This document shows, piece by piece, positions 34,109-44,205 of a stretch of DNA of 64,000 bases; position 1 is the stretch's first letter, and every line of letters begins with the position of its first letter. The notes beneath the pieces are model-generated. The model saw only the letters and a program-made list of their open reading frames with translations, had not been told where the DNA came from and ran no database searches. The stretch is from Arthrinium phaeospermum. Its lineage: Eukaryota; Ascomycota; Sordariomycetes; Amphisphaeriales; Apiosporaceae. Position numbers and translations under genes: made by a program. The DNA lies in NCBI GenBank assembly GCA_006503535.1, contig QYRS01000003.1, forward strand, positions 2,480,001 to 2,544,000, written 5' to 3'.

Positions 34109-36697
34109 ATGAATAACGACCTAAGTCTCTCTCGAGCCCTTGGCGGCTTACGAATTGCGAACCCTGACGACGCCGAACCCGGTCCTCAAGAAGCTTTGGC
34201 TCAACATGATGAAGCTGTTCAACCTGCCATTTCCAGGCAGACGACCGCCAACAGTGTAGCCCAGCTACAAGGCCAAGGCTCGCAGAGTCCGATTCAACCC
34301 CAGACCCAGACCCAGACCCAGACCGAGGCCCAGGAAAGCAGAAGCCAACCCGTCGAGCCCGGCCTCCCATATGCAGATTCCCAGGGGCAACTCCCGAACC
34401 CATATCCACAACACACGTCTCCGCCATATTCTGGTCCGTCTGCACGGCCTGGTTCCGGTATCTACACGGCTGCGGAGCGAGACCAAGCCGCCGACTCCTA
34501 CAAAATACTACGGTCCGAGGCTTCTAGGACCTCCATGTATAATATGCCTACCAGACAAGATTCTCGGTCGAATCCCAACTATACAACGAATCCTGCTGCT
34601 ATCCCTTCGAGGGAATCCAGCCATCGAGATCGGTCCTACAACCCGAACAGACCAGTTCCCCCGCCAGCAGGAGGTGGTCCATTGCCTCCTAGGAGAAGCT
34701 CAAGGGGGATGGGTGGGGGATATGCATCAATACCTGGCATTCCCACCGTCCCAGAGCCTCGAGGTCCAGTCCGACCCGACATACCCATGTCCAACAGCAG
34801 CGAGGACTGGAAAGACAGAGGCGCGGCGGTCAGCACTCGGAGAGAAATCGACGCAAATGGGAAAACGATTGTAAAGACTGTGAAAAAGGGGGTCCGTGAC
34901 TTCTCATTTGGTCGCACCCTCGGCGAAGGATCGTACAGTACAGTCTACCTTGCTACCGATCGACAAACGCTCAAGGAATACGCCATCAAGGTTCTGGAGA
35001 AGAGGCATATTATCAAGGAGAAGAAGATCAAATACGTCAACATCGAGAAAGATACCCTGAACCGACTCACAGAGCATCCGGGCATCGTCCGTCTCTACTA
35101 TACCTTTCAGGATGAGAATTCTCTCTACTATGTACTGGATTTGTGCAACAGCGGAGAGTTGTTAGGTGTCCTCAAGAAGACGGGGACTTTTGATGTTGAA
35201 TGTGCAAGGTTCTTCGGAGCACAGATTCTCGACTCCATCGAGTACATGCATTCTAGAGGTGTTATTCACCGTGACCTCAAGCCGGAGAATGTTCTACTCG
35301 ACGATTCTATGCATGTCAAGATCACTGATTTTGGCACCGCTCGACTTCTTACTGATCCCCGGGCACCGCAGACTCCTGCTACTGCTGCTGCTAGGCCGGA
35401 CGACCGCCCTGGCAGAGATAGGCCACAGGATGATACAAGAGCCGAGTCATTTGTTGGCACTGCTGAATACGTGAGCCCCGAACTGCTTCGTAATAAGAAC
35501 GCTTGTAAGGCGAGTGATCTGTGGGCTTTCGGTTGCATCATCTACCAACTGCTGGCTGGGCGGCCGCCATTTAAAGGGGGCTCCGAATATCTGACTTTCC
35601 AGAAAATCGTGGAGCTTGACTACACGTTCCCTCCCGGGTTCCCTCCAGCTGCTCAAGACTTGATAGAGCGTCTTCTGGTTCTGGACCCTGAAAGACGACT
35701 TACCATCGAACATATCAAAAACCACGAATTCTTTGATGGCCAAACCTTTGGTAAGCAACTATGGAGGATGAAGGCTCCGCGCTTGCGTCCATATGCACCA
35801 CCTCCACAAGAGCCCAAGATCATCAATCTCAATGGCGGCAACTCGCCTCAAACTGCGCCTCAATCACGACTGCTCCCAACCAGCAATAATGCAAATGGTT
35901 CAGTACGACCTCCCGGGCGTATAGTCACAGATATCCCTCCGCCATCGCAGCTGGATATTGAATGGTCTCCTGTCTTGAATCGCACGAACGAGAGAATTCT
36001 GAGACTTGGCGACCTGTTGGTCATGTCGACGCCCATCCCGAACAGCCCCCACGCGAAGAGTGGCGGCGAACATGGAGAGGGGCACCGGAAATTTGCTCGC
36101 TTCTTTGGAGGAAGCACAACCAAGAAAAGACAGCGGCTTGTGATGATTACCTCGAGTGGCCGGGTCGTGCTGGCCCCGGCAGGCGGCGAGGAAAAGAAGT
36201 CTAAGCAAGAAATATCACTTCTTGCGCCAGACTGCGCCTGGAGAACTCAGATTGATGCCAAGGGACAGACGGTCTGGTGTGTCGACTCGGTAAGTTTTCT
36301 CGACCAATACATCTCATCTTGATACGATTATACTGACCTTAACCAGTACGGGATGCACTATACATTTGAGGAACCCAAAGCTGCGAACAGTCTGGATTCT
36401 TCTAGGCCCACTGCCGACGACTGGATCGAGAACTTGGAGCAGGCTAGAGACATGGCCGTATCGCTGAATCATACCAACAGCGACAACGGTTTTGGCGACA
36501 TGTCGTCATCCATGTCTAGTCCGGCCAGTACATTCGGTGGCACTGGAGCTTTGAACTCTGAAGGCTTTGGCATCAGCGATAGGTCGCACCGGAATCACCT
36601 AAGCAAAAGCCAACTGAGCTTGGAGGACACCACGACAAGCAAGCGCAACCGGTTTAGCAAGCGTCAATCCAAGCAAGGGCTCGGTCCAGCATTCTAG
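34109..36697 (+). CDS. PKH1: PDK1-family protein kinase (Pkh1/Ksg1 type)
   Basis: Two exons, 34109-36289 and 36347-36697, 57-nt intron (GTAAGT...ACCAG), 843 residues. A ~260-residue disordered N-terminus includes a Gln-Thr run from hexamer repeats near 34306-34335. The kinase domain spans ~264-545: glycine loop LGEGSYSTVYLA, Lys294 in YAIKVLEK, HRD at 387-389, DFG Asp407, and the activation segment ESFVGTAEYVSPELL, whose Ser447 corresponds to the PDK1 autophosphorylation site. A ~30-residue Pro/Arg-rich insertion sits between DFG and this Ser. The C-terminal third (EWSPVLNRTNERILRLGDL, KKRQRLVMITSSGRVVL) resembles the PH-type module; it runs into exon 2 (YGMHYTFEEP). PDK1 enzymes phosphorylate the activation loops of AGC kinases and, in fungi, act in sphingolipid and cell-wall signalling. 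Confidence 0.92.
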
Positions 36698-37795
36698 GGT
36701 TGCCCAGAGATGGCGGCGGTTCCTGCTGAACAGCACTGGCAGTGCCCGGATCGGGAGTCGCGGTTCCACTTCACTTTATTTTCTCATGTTCAGCGCAGGC
36801 GTAGCAGGTTCTGGCAGCACTTTTGATAACCGGGGAGAAGACGCAAAATCTGACTAGCAGTAGTCTAGCAGATGCCACAGACACGGTATTAACAGTCGAG
36901 GTGTCTTCCGAAATCACTTCTTTACTGGGATCGGAGGGTTTTTTCTTTGTTCTCTTGGTCACAACCCCTTCAATTGCATTTTAATCAACATAGGGCCTGC
37001 CTCTTGGAGGTTTGCAAGGTAATTGCATTGAATTCTGTCTTGATAGGACGGACGGAGCAAGACAAACCTGTAGCGAAGACAGCATCTTCCTGTTTCCTTT
37101 TTAGTGGGGAGGCGACTGAGTAGAAGGGGGAGGAGTATGAAGACGTCTCCTGGGCCATGATGCCCAGGCCAGCATTGCATGTATATGGAGTATTCAGATA
37201 GGACGACCAGGCAGGCGTTGGCCCAAAACTTTTGCTCCATGGTTTCGGACTAGATGCGGGGCTGTAGGCATATCTACTTATTACATACCTACGGTACTCT
37301 CAGCCTATTCAAATATACACTACCTAATCAGATATCTCTCTGCCTGCGATGGATGGTCTTTGCTGAACCCTGGTTTGATACATTATTAGAATCTGATGTT
37401 CATTGCCCTGGAACTGATATTGGGCACGGGCCACCAGAGGAGAGAAGAGGCCAGTAAAAGAGCCTCAAATGCCCCCACTGTTTCCTCGTCCAGCCTCATT
37501 CTACCTACGCTCTACGCTCTACCTAGTCCAACTGCAGCCGCCAACAGCAAGTCGCGTTTGGCTGGGGCAGCGAGACGAGACGGACCAGTTCCCCAAAATT
37601 TCTCGATCGCGAACTTGACTTACAACCTCCGGACCAAGAGCCCATCGTCGCACCGGCCAGCACAACGCTACCCAACGCTACATACGCTACGGCATTCTGT
37701 CTCACCGCGCAGCGAACGAATCGATCATTCCCAATCCCCTCTTATTATATATCCTGCCAATTGCCCAGGTCCTCCGTTAATGCTTGGCCGTCAAA
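36698..37795. other. Intergenic between PKH1 and SNF12
   Basis: 1.1 kb between two rightward genes. The right half carries many short ctacgct words (around 37,500-37,530 and 37,665-37,690) in a C/T-rich leader. A frame at 37396-37929 crosses the SNF12 start but has no domain. Confidence 0.4.
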
Positions 37796-39877
37796 ATGCA
37801 GCCCGCTTATCGTCAGTTCCCGCAACAGCAAGTGCCACCGCGCACTCCTCATTCGTCCGGCCCGCGACGTGGAGGCATCGGTATGTCAACTGCCCTAGGA
37901 TAAGTCGCGTTTCTCCCTTGGTTTCGTAGTGGAATGCAGTAAATATCTCGGTCGGTGGTCGCCGCACGTGAGATGGCAACACAAGGCACAACGGGGACAA
38001 GTGGAAGAAGCCGGGTGCTGCGTCCGCGCCGCCAGTGCGGTCGTCCCGATTCGACACAAACACGCTATAATCCGCCTTTTGCTGGCTTTTATATGATGAG
38101 CATGTCGCGACCATTCCTCAGACCATACCCCACACAGAAATTCACGTCTCCACAGATCATTAGCCATCAACTAGTACCAGGGTACCAGCCTTGATCTTCT
38201 GGAATCCATCTTGTCCTGTCTTGTCCTTGTGCAGCTGCAGCTCCAACCCGACTTCTCTATCGCATCCTACCTCGTCTGACCAACCATCCACCGCTGCTTT
38301 CCCGAGCTTATTCGTGCTAACCGTCCGGTCATGGCAGGCCCTATGATGTCCTCGGGACCTCACCCCCAAGTTCCATTGACCCAGGCCCAGATGGCGCAAC
38401 AACAGCAGGCCGCTGCCATGCAAGTCGAGATGGCCAAGCGACGAAGCCGGAAACCCACTGATAAAAACCTCCCCGATAATATCGACGAGTGTACCATCGG
38501 TGAAATGGGCGCCAAATACAGAGAACTGCGCGACTTCGAGCGGCGGCTTGACGCGACCATGACGCGAAAGAGACTGGACATTGTAGATTCCGTCAACCGG
38601 AGCGTAAAGGTAGGCTGAGAACGCACGCCTGTCCAATTGGGATCCTTTGCTAACGGGCGGCCGGTTAAAGCGATGGAAGACGCTGCGCGTTTGGATTTCC
38701 AACACTGCGGAAGACCAGCAGTGGCAGAACAACGATCTCAACGTACCCGCTTTCGATTTCAGCTCAAATCTAGAACCCACCTATCGCATCAAAATCGAGG
38801 GTCGACTCCTGGATGACGACGACGATTTGGACAAGGAGGACGCCGGCGAAGAGGACGACGAAGATAAGATGGACGAAGACGGCGCCGATGCCAAGTCTAA
38901 GGCGACCAAGGCACCCAAGTATCGCTTCTCCCACTTCTTCAAGGCCTTGACGGTCGACTTTCCTGCGAATCGCAAGGGCATTGACCAGAGCATGGAGTGG
39001 AAAAAGCCAGAACGAACTGGTCCATCGACCAACCTCCCTGCGTCTGCAGACTTCGATGAGTTGATCTTCAAGCGCAGCGGCGACGAGAACATGCACATCG
39101 TCATCAACTTGACTCGCCATGAAGACCCAGAACGTTACGCGGTTGAGCCCGCTCTGGCCGACATTGTCGACAAGACAGAAGCCACGCGGCAAGAAGTCGT
39201 CATGGCTGTATGGGACTACATCAAGTTCATGGGTCTGCAGGAGGATGAGGAGAAACGCAATTTCCGATGCGACGACCTTCTCAAGAAGGTACGGTGCTAC
39301 TGCTGAACAGGCTGCTACTATGCTGAATTTTTACTGACTCGAGGACATCTAGGCTTTCAACATCGAGACGGGCTCCATTCCCCTTCTGTACAACTACATT
39401 ACGCCTCAGCTGAAGCCGCTGCCGGCCGTCAAACTCCCTTTCACCATTCGGGTGGACGAGGAGTTCCACAAGGACCCCAAGCCAACCATATATGACATCC
39501 GAGTCGCGGTAGATGACCCCCTGAAGGAGAAGATGGTGACCTTCCTCAACAACCCAGGATACGCCAGCATGCTCAAGGAGGTTGCTCTGCTTGACGACCA
39601 ACTCGCCACAATCGTGCAAGCTGTCCACGTTTCCAAGTCCAAGCATGCGTTCCTGTCTTCGTTAAGCGAGGACCCGGCTACATTTGTGAAAGACTGGCTC
39701 AGCTCCCAAAAACGCGATCTCGACATCATCATGGGCGAGTCCATCAGGGGCAGCGGCGAACATGCCACAACGGGTGATGAGTGGAGGCAGGGTGGCAAAG
39801 ACAGCGTTTGGAACACCATTAACGCTAAAGAATCGGTCACAATGTTGCTGGCGAAGCAACCACATGTGCCAAGGTAA
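37796..39877 (+). CDS. SNF12: SWI/SNF chromatin-remodelling subunit, Snf12/Rsc6 (SMARCD) family
   Basis: Four exons: 37796-37880, 38338-38609, 38671-39288 and 39353-39877, giving 499 residues; all junctions are in phase. The first intron is 457 nt, long for this genome. It joins MQPAYRQFPQQQVPPRTPHS...RRGGIG to GPMMSSGPHPQ, a Gln/Pro/Arg-rich start usual in the family. A second ATG at 38331 overlaps the acceptor site, so an unspliced transcript could start there in the same frame. Residues ~120-250 contain the conserved region before SWIB, with an acidic loop (DDDDDLDKEDAGEEDDEDKM). SWIB lies at ~265-345 (EPALADIVDKTEATRQEVVMAVWDYIKFM...). The C-terminus has the family helices (VDDPLKEKMVTFLNNP, EDPATFVKDWLSSQKRDL). 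It is a core structural subunit of SWI/SNF and, in some fungi, of RSC as well. Confidence 0.9.
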
Positions 39878-40200
39878 AGGTTCGCATGTGGTTTGGCAAG
39901 GGGGTACTGCTTTGATGGTTTATCGTGGAAATTGGGGAGTTCTCGGCGTGTTCAGTCCATGCTCAGTTGTATGTGCGTCAATCACGATATCCAAGAAGGC
40001 ACGAGCATTTGGTTAGGGCTTGTATTTGCTGTACTATTAATTATGAGAAGTTGTCCAGCCGCTTCAGTATGGAAAATGCCTAGCAAAAGCATGAAGCTGC
40101 ATAGCGGTTGATGGATCAAAATCTGGTCCGCTAAACCCCTTGATACGACCCTGACCATAGTATGCTGCCATAAGACGTTTTCGGTCCTTTCTGTCGCCGG
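39878..40200. other. Convergent 3' regions, no gene
   Basis: 323 bp between the SNF12 stop and the stop of the leftward dehydrogenase gene. Nothing recognised. Confidence 0.45.
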
Positions 40201-41082
40201 CTACTTCATGGATTCGGCAGCCTGCTCCTTGTACTCCTCGCGCCAGCGGCTCAGCGGCGGCCTCCCGTTGATGACATCGCCGGCGCTCCACGCCATGCGT
40301 TTCTTGTCCATCTCCTCGGTGACCTCGTTATCCGGGCATATGACCCAGAACTGCTTCTCGGCCATTTTCTTCTCGAGGTACTCGACCACATCCTCGGGCC
40401 ACCATGGCGCATCTGGCTTCCTCTTCTCGTCGGCGGCCGCCCCGGCGGTCGTGGCCAGAGTGTCGCGGCCGGCGCCCGGTTGACCGCCCGCCAGTCCCGT
40501 CCACGTCCAGCCGGGCACGAGCAGGTGCACCGAGACGGACGGGTGGTCCGTCCGCAGGTCGTACGAGAGCTGCTCGGCCAGCGACTTGACGGCCGCCTTC
40601 GAGGCGTTGTACGCCGGGTTCCCGGGAGGGTTGGTGATGCCTTGCTTGGAGCCCGTGATGACGATGGCGGAGTCCTCCTCCTTGGACGACGACTTGATCA
40701 GGGGCAGGAGGTGGGTGATGCCGTAGACAACGCCGAAGATGTTGACGTTGAGGATATTTTCGAAACCCTCGGGCGAGTCGAAGCTGTGCTTGGCGCCCGT
40801 GCCGGCGTTGAGGGCCAAGAGGTTGATCTTGCCCTCGAATTCCTTCTGGATCTTCTCCCGGAAGCCCGCCCAGTCCGCCGCCTGGCTCACGTCCATCTGG
40901 TAGGTGGCTGCCACGTCCGCGGGGACCTTGGCCAGCAGCTCGGCGTTCCAGTCGGCCACCAGTACCTTCATACCGTATCCGGCGCATTTCTTGGCCAGCG
41001 CCAGGCCGATACCGCTTGCGCCGCCAGTGATGACGGCCGTGTTACCGGCCTTGAAGATTGCTGATGATGATGATGACGCCAT
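40201..41082 (-). CDS. Short-chain dehydrogenase/reductase
   Basis: Single exon, 293 residues, ATG at 41082; the frame is open further upstream but only to a non-ATG codon. The Rossmann motif TGGASGIG is at 19-26, NAG at 92-94, and the catalytic Ser145, Tyr158 and Lys162 (TGSKQG, YNASK) are intact and correctly spaced, so it should be an active NAD(P)-dependent enzyme. Asp44 in LVADWNAE after the second strand suggests NAD preference. The C-terminal third (PWWPEDVVEYLEKKMAEKQFW, MAWSAGDVINGRPPLSRW) is a variable substrate loop region plus a tail seen in many uncharacterised fungal members. There is no signal peptide and no neighbouring pathway gene, so the substrate is unknown. A run of TCA codons near the start encodes poly-Ser. 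Confidence 0.9.
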   Translation of the reverse strand: MASSSSSAIFKAGNTAVITGGASGIGLALAKKCAGYGMKVLVADWNAELLAKVPADVAATYQMDVSQAADWAGFREKIQKEFEGKINLLALNAGTGAKHSFDSPEGFENILNVNIFGVVYGITHLLPLIKSSSKEEDSAIVITGSKQGITNPPGNPAYNASKAAVKSLAEQLSYDLRTDHPSVSVHLLVPGWTWTGLAGGQPGAGRDTLATTAGAAADEKRKPDAPWWPEDVVEYLEKKMAEKQFWVICPDNEVTEEMDKKRMAWSAGDVINGRPPLSRWREEYKEQAAESMK

Positions 41083-41860
41083 GATCCCTTTTTGATGACC
41101 TCCCGTTTGGACTTTGGATCGACTTATTCGGTAATAATGGAATTGACAGGCTTTCCTCACAGGTATCTGCTTTAAGTGTATGTGTATATATAAAGCTTAT
41201 TCGAACGGAGTAGAACGAGCTAGCATATCTAAATAACTAAATAAAAACGATTAAGAAAGAGTGCGGTTCTTAATACGGTCGGCTTTAAGCCGAATATAAT
41301 CGCCGTAAAGGTTGGAGACTACTCCTCGTCTTTATGCAGTAGGTTAGTCGTCACTTCTTGCGAGGAGCTGCCCCACTCGACATGTAAAGGGGTTGGGTCT
41401 TGCAGGTATGACATATATACATACATGAACCTAACGCAAGAAGCAGCAAGCGCAAACCCGTATATGGCTATATATGTGTACCCCCAGCTAGGCTTTAGCA
41501 AGGTATATATATAATCTTGATTACAAGCACCTTTATCTACATATGGTACCTCTGGTGAATGAAGGGCTGCAAATATCATCCATAGCTCTCAGCTTTTCAT
41601 TATTCGTTAGACCTGCCGTAAACGCCTAGCTACATGCATCGTAATGATTTCGCCGTCGAGGCTACCTTTGCAAGTCTACCGCATGCATTATATCATGCCA
41701 GCGGCCTCCCCTTACACTTCTGCCACGATGCTTCTGGTAGTTGATGACCATTGACGTGAACTCTGTAAGGAGGAAGCCCGCAGGCGGCTCCTGGGACCCA
41801 TACTACAGATGGTGGTGTATCATAGAGGTAGCCTAGCAGCTACCGACTTGTAGATATCGA
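41083..41860. other. Intergenic with an AT-rich tract, possible repeat relic
   Basis: The part from about 41,170 to 41,310 is AT-rich, with taaataactaaataaa-like words and a near-palindrome tcggctttaagccga at about 41,278-41,292. It resembles the other AT-rich islands in the window (54.7 kb and 60.6 kb) but is less extreme. A leftward frame at 41319-41579 has no recognisable features. Confidence 0.35.
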
Positions 41861-43192
41861 TTAGGCGCCCCCCTGGGGCATCTGTCTCGTCGGCGGGACG
41901 GGGTTCGGTGGCATATTTCGGATCTGCTTGATGAGGAACTCCCTTTCATCAATGAACTGTTCGTCATCTGTACGATCCTCCAAAAAGTGGCTTAGGAAAT
42001 TCAGCAGCTTATCCCGGTTCATCAACAAGATCTTCTGGACTGCGACCGACTTATGAGGATTCGCAACAAAAACCTTGAAAACATGGAACCCCTCATATTG
42101 GACCATCTTCCTATCGTCGCGCAGTAGATTCATGCAGATTTTGAGATGTTCGCCGCGGTCTACGTAAGCCGTCATGACATTGTAGTTGGAACGGTCGAGT
42201 AATATCTCGCCGAGCAACTTGATGGACTGACGCTTCGTGACATAGCTATTTGATTGAACCAGAACATGGTTGTACCTGTCAAAGAATAGCTCGAAGTTGA
42301 CAGCCAGGTAGCGCGGCACAAGATCCTTGTGTTTCGTCAGAAGTTCCTAGGCAATGCAGGTGATTAGTTGGATCGAGAAAAAGGGGCCGGGTGAGCTTAC
42401 CCTGAATGTGGTGAACGCATCGGCAGCGACCTCAAATGAGCTTTTGTCAATCCAGTCGAAGAATCTCCAGAACACGCCACTGCCGCTCTGTGGCCGCTCT
42501 CTTTCGATGGCTGTCACCCCCTTTAGGCTCGAGCCAGGCTCCTCCCCATCGTCATATAGTATAATGGCCGCCGCAGCTTCACTCTTGAGCACCTCCCGCA
42601 ACACCGACCCGGCAGGCGTGGCGCTTTCCTTGTGCTCGTAGCCGCGACATAGTTCCAGCAGGACTTGCGGCTTGTTGTTGACCACGTAGCTCAGTGCGAC
42701 GGGATCGGTCTTGGGGGATGCGGTGGGTGGTCGGAAGCGGAAGACGTAGGAGAAGATGACCTGGGTGTCTTTCCGCGATTCGAAGGGCAAGCGCCACAGG
42801 TGCTGGGCGAGCAGCAGTAGCAGGTCCTCTTCTATCAGACCTTGCACCAGCTGGTATACCTGGTCAGGCGTGCTGTCGGACTCTAGCGCGGCAGCAACCA
42901 GTGTAAGCAACACTCCGTCACGGATTGGTCCTTAGAAGACAATTGACCGACCTGGTGTCCCTTGAAGTATGAGTTTCATCTGACTGAGCACCTTGGCCAG
43001 CTCCTCGGCCTATATAACACAGCCCCTGCATGTCAGCCCTGTAGTAGCCATTGAAACAAAGGTTGTGGGTACAAAGGTGAACGGAACACCCACCTTGCCG
43101 GGGACTTCGAGCTTGAGGACATGCTCGCGAGCCTGCTTGGACAAGTCGAGGGTGTTGGTTCGAGTGCGCGCGCGGCCGAAGAGGAAGGACAT
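41861..43192 (-). CDS. hymA: Mo25/Hym1 family scaffold protein
   Basis: Four exons: 43192-43094, 43009-42952, 42882-42401 and 42346-41861; introns of 84, 69 and 54 nt; 374 residues. The second acceptor (CTAG at 42886-42883) was chosen because it gives LQGTPESDSTPDQVYQLV, matching the family; an acceptor slightly upstream would make an implausible 39-nt intron. The protein starts MSFLFGRARTRT and has the armadillo-like helices typical of Mo25 (LPFESRKDTQVIFSYVFRFRPP, DAFTTFRELLTKHKDLVPRYLAVNF, YVTKRQSIKLLGEILLDRSNY, KMVQYEGFHVFKVFVANPHKS). Mo25/Hym1 activates germinal-centre and NDR-pathway kinases (RAM network; LKB1-STRAD in animals), acting in cell separation, polarity and, in Aspergillus, conidiophore development. 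Two residue stretches in the middle (GEEPGSSLKGVTAIERERPQ) are insertions compared with animal Mo25. The gene diverges from isoleucyl-tRNA synthetase. Confidence 0.9.
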
Positions 43193-44205
43193 GGTTGCGG
43201 AGGTTTATGCGGGAGCGCTTTGTGGGTGAGTTCCAGGCGGTGCCCAACCTTGATCTGCAGAGCGGTGGAGGGTGCAGGTAGACAGAGTCCAAGAAAGCCG
43301 ACTCTTGAGCGACTAACACCACAGGGAAGAGAACAGGATCGCAGGCCAAGTCAATCCCTGGGGCCAGGGGGGCATTAAGTCTTAGTTGCAAAAGAGACTA
43401 TGCGGGAAATAGTAGAAAAGAGGCGACGCAGGTCCAAGCTAAGATCAAGCCTGGCAAATAGGTCCCGTTGCGTTGTTGCTGTTTATTTCAAGTTGTCTTG
43501 GGGGGGTGTTGTTATTTACTTTCGATTCAATTGATGGTAGGTAAGTTGAAACATGCACTTGCTGGGTAGCAGCGCGCAATAAGGCCCCGACTCTGCCAGT
43601 GACGGGTAATACTGGAAGTACAGTACCTAAACTTCTGGGGGTTGAACTGGGATATCGCTTATCGCCCGCCGCCGTGGGGCACATCAACTGCCCTACATCA
43701 AGAGTGTCGGGTACTTCAAGTTGAGTGTCATAGAAGGTAGGTACTGTGCATACATTAATGGATATTATGTCGTTCGCAACCTAACTGTTGAAACCTCAAA
43801 GTCATTTTACTGTGTCCTTGAATCGGGTTCCTGTTATACAGGCAATTTTGGGCGGCTGTTTGCTATCAACCTTAGTTGATGGATGGATTCAATTGATGTC
43901 GGTACATCGAGTGTAGCAAAGGTACTTGAGCGAGGGGCAACCCAACTACCCCGCCAGTGCATAAAAGTCCGAAAGGCGTTATGCCAGTCATAGGCGGGTT
44001 GACTCACAATTTGTACCACCCCACCAAGGAATTTCGACGGGAAGGTGGGATGTACATAAAATCGTGCCCCTCGATTCACCATTCTTAGGCAGGCTTCCGA
44101 TTCCACTCTGCGACATTGAGGAATCACAATTACAACCCGAAGGCTCTCTGGTAGCTGCGATCATATTGGCCCCTTCGTCTGCTAGCTCCTGCCAGGCGTT
44201 TCAAT
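43193..44205. other. Divergent promoter region of hymA and ILS1
   Basis: 1.0 kb between two diverging start codons. It holds a consensus CPC1/Gcn4 site at 44000-44006. I see no supported gene in it. Confidence 0.5.
44000..44006 (+). promoter_or_regulatory. Putative CPC1/Gcn4 binding site (TGACTCA) upstream of ILS1
   Basis: An exact TGACTCA lies 200 bp upstream of the isoleucyl-tRNA synthetase ATG. In Neurospora and Aspergillus, cross-pathway control by CPC1/CpcA acts through this heptamer and its targets include aminoacyl-tRNA synthetase genes. A 7-mer also occurs by chance about once per 8 kb on either strand, so the position relative to a fitting target gene is the only support. Confidence 0.45.

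Noticed and set aside
37396..37929. A 177-codon frame upstream of SNF12
   Set aside because: It overlaps the SNF12 first exon in another frame, is Ser/Pro/Arg-rich from C/T-rich leader DNA, and has no domain.
41319..41579. A leftward frame of 86 codons with a hydrophobic middle
   Set aside because: No family resemblance and no plausible splice partners; in an AT-rich intergenic tract.
42883..42951. A 39-nt intron (42951-42913) in hymA
   Set aside because: Too short for fungal splicing; the acceptor 30 nt further on gives a 69-nt intron and restores the family sequence.
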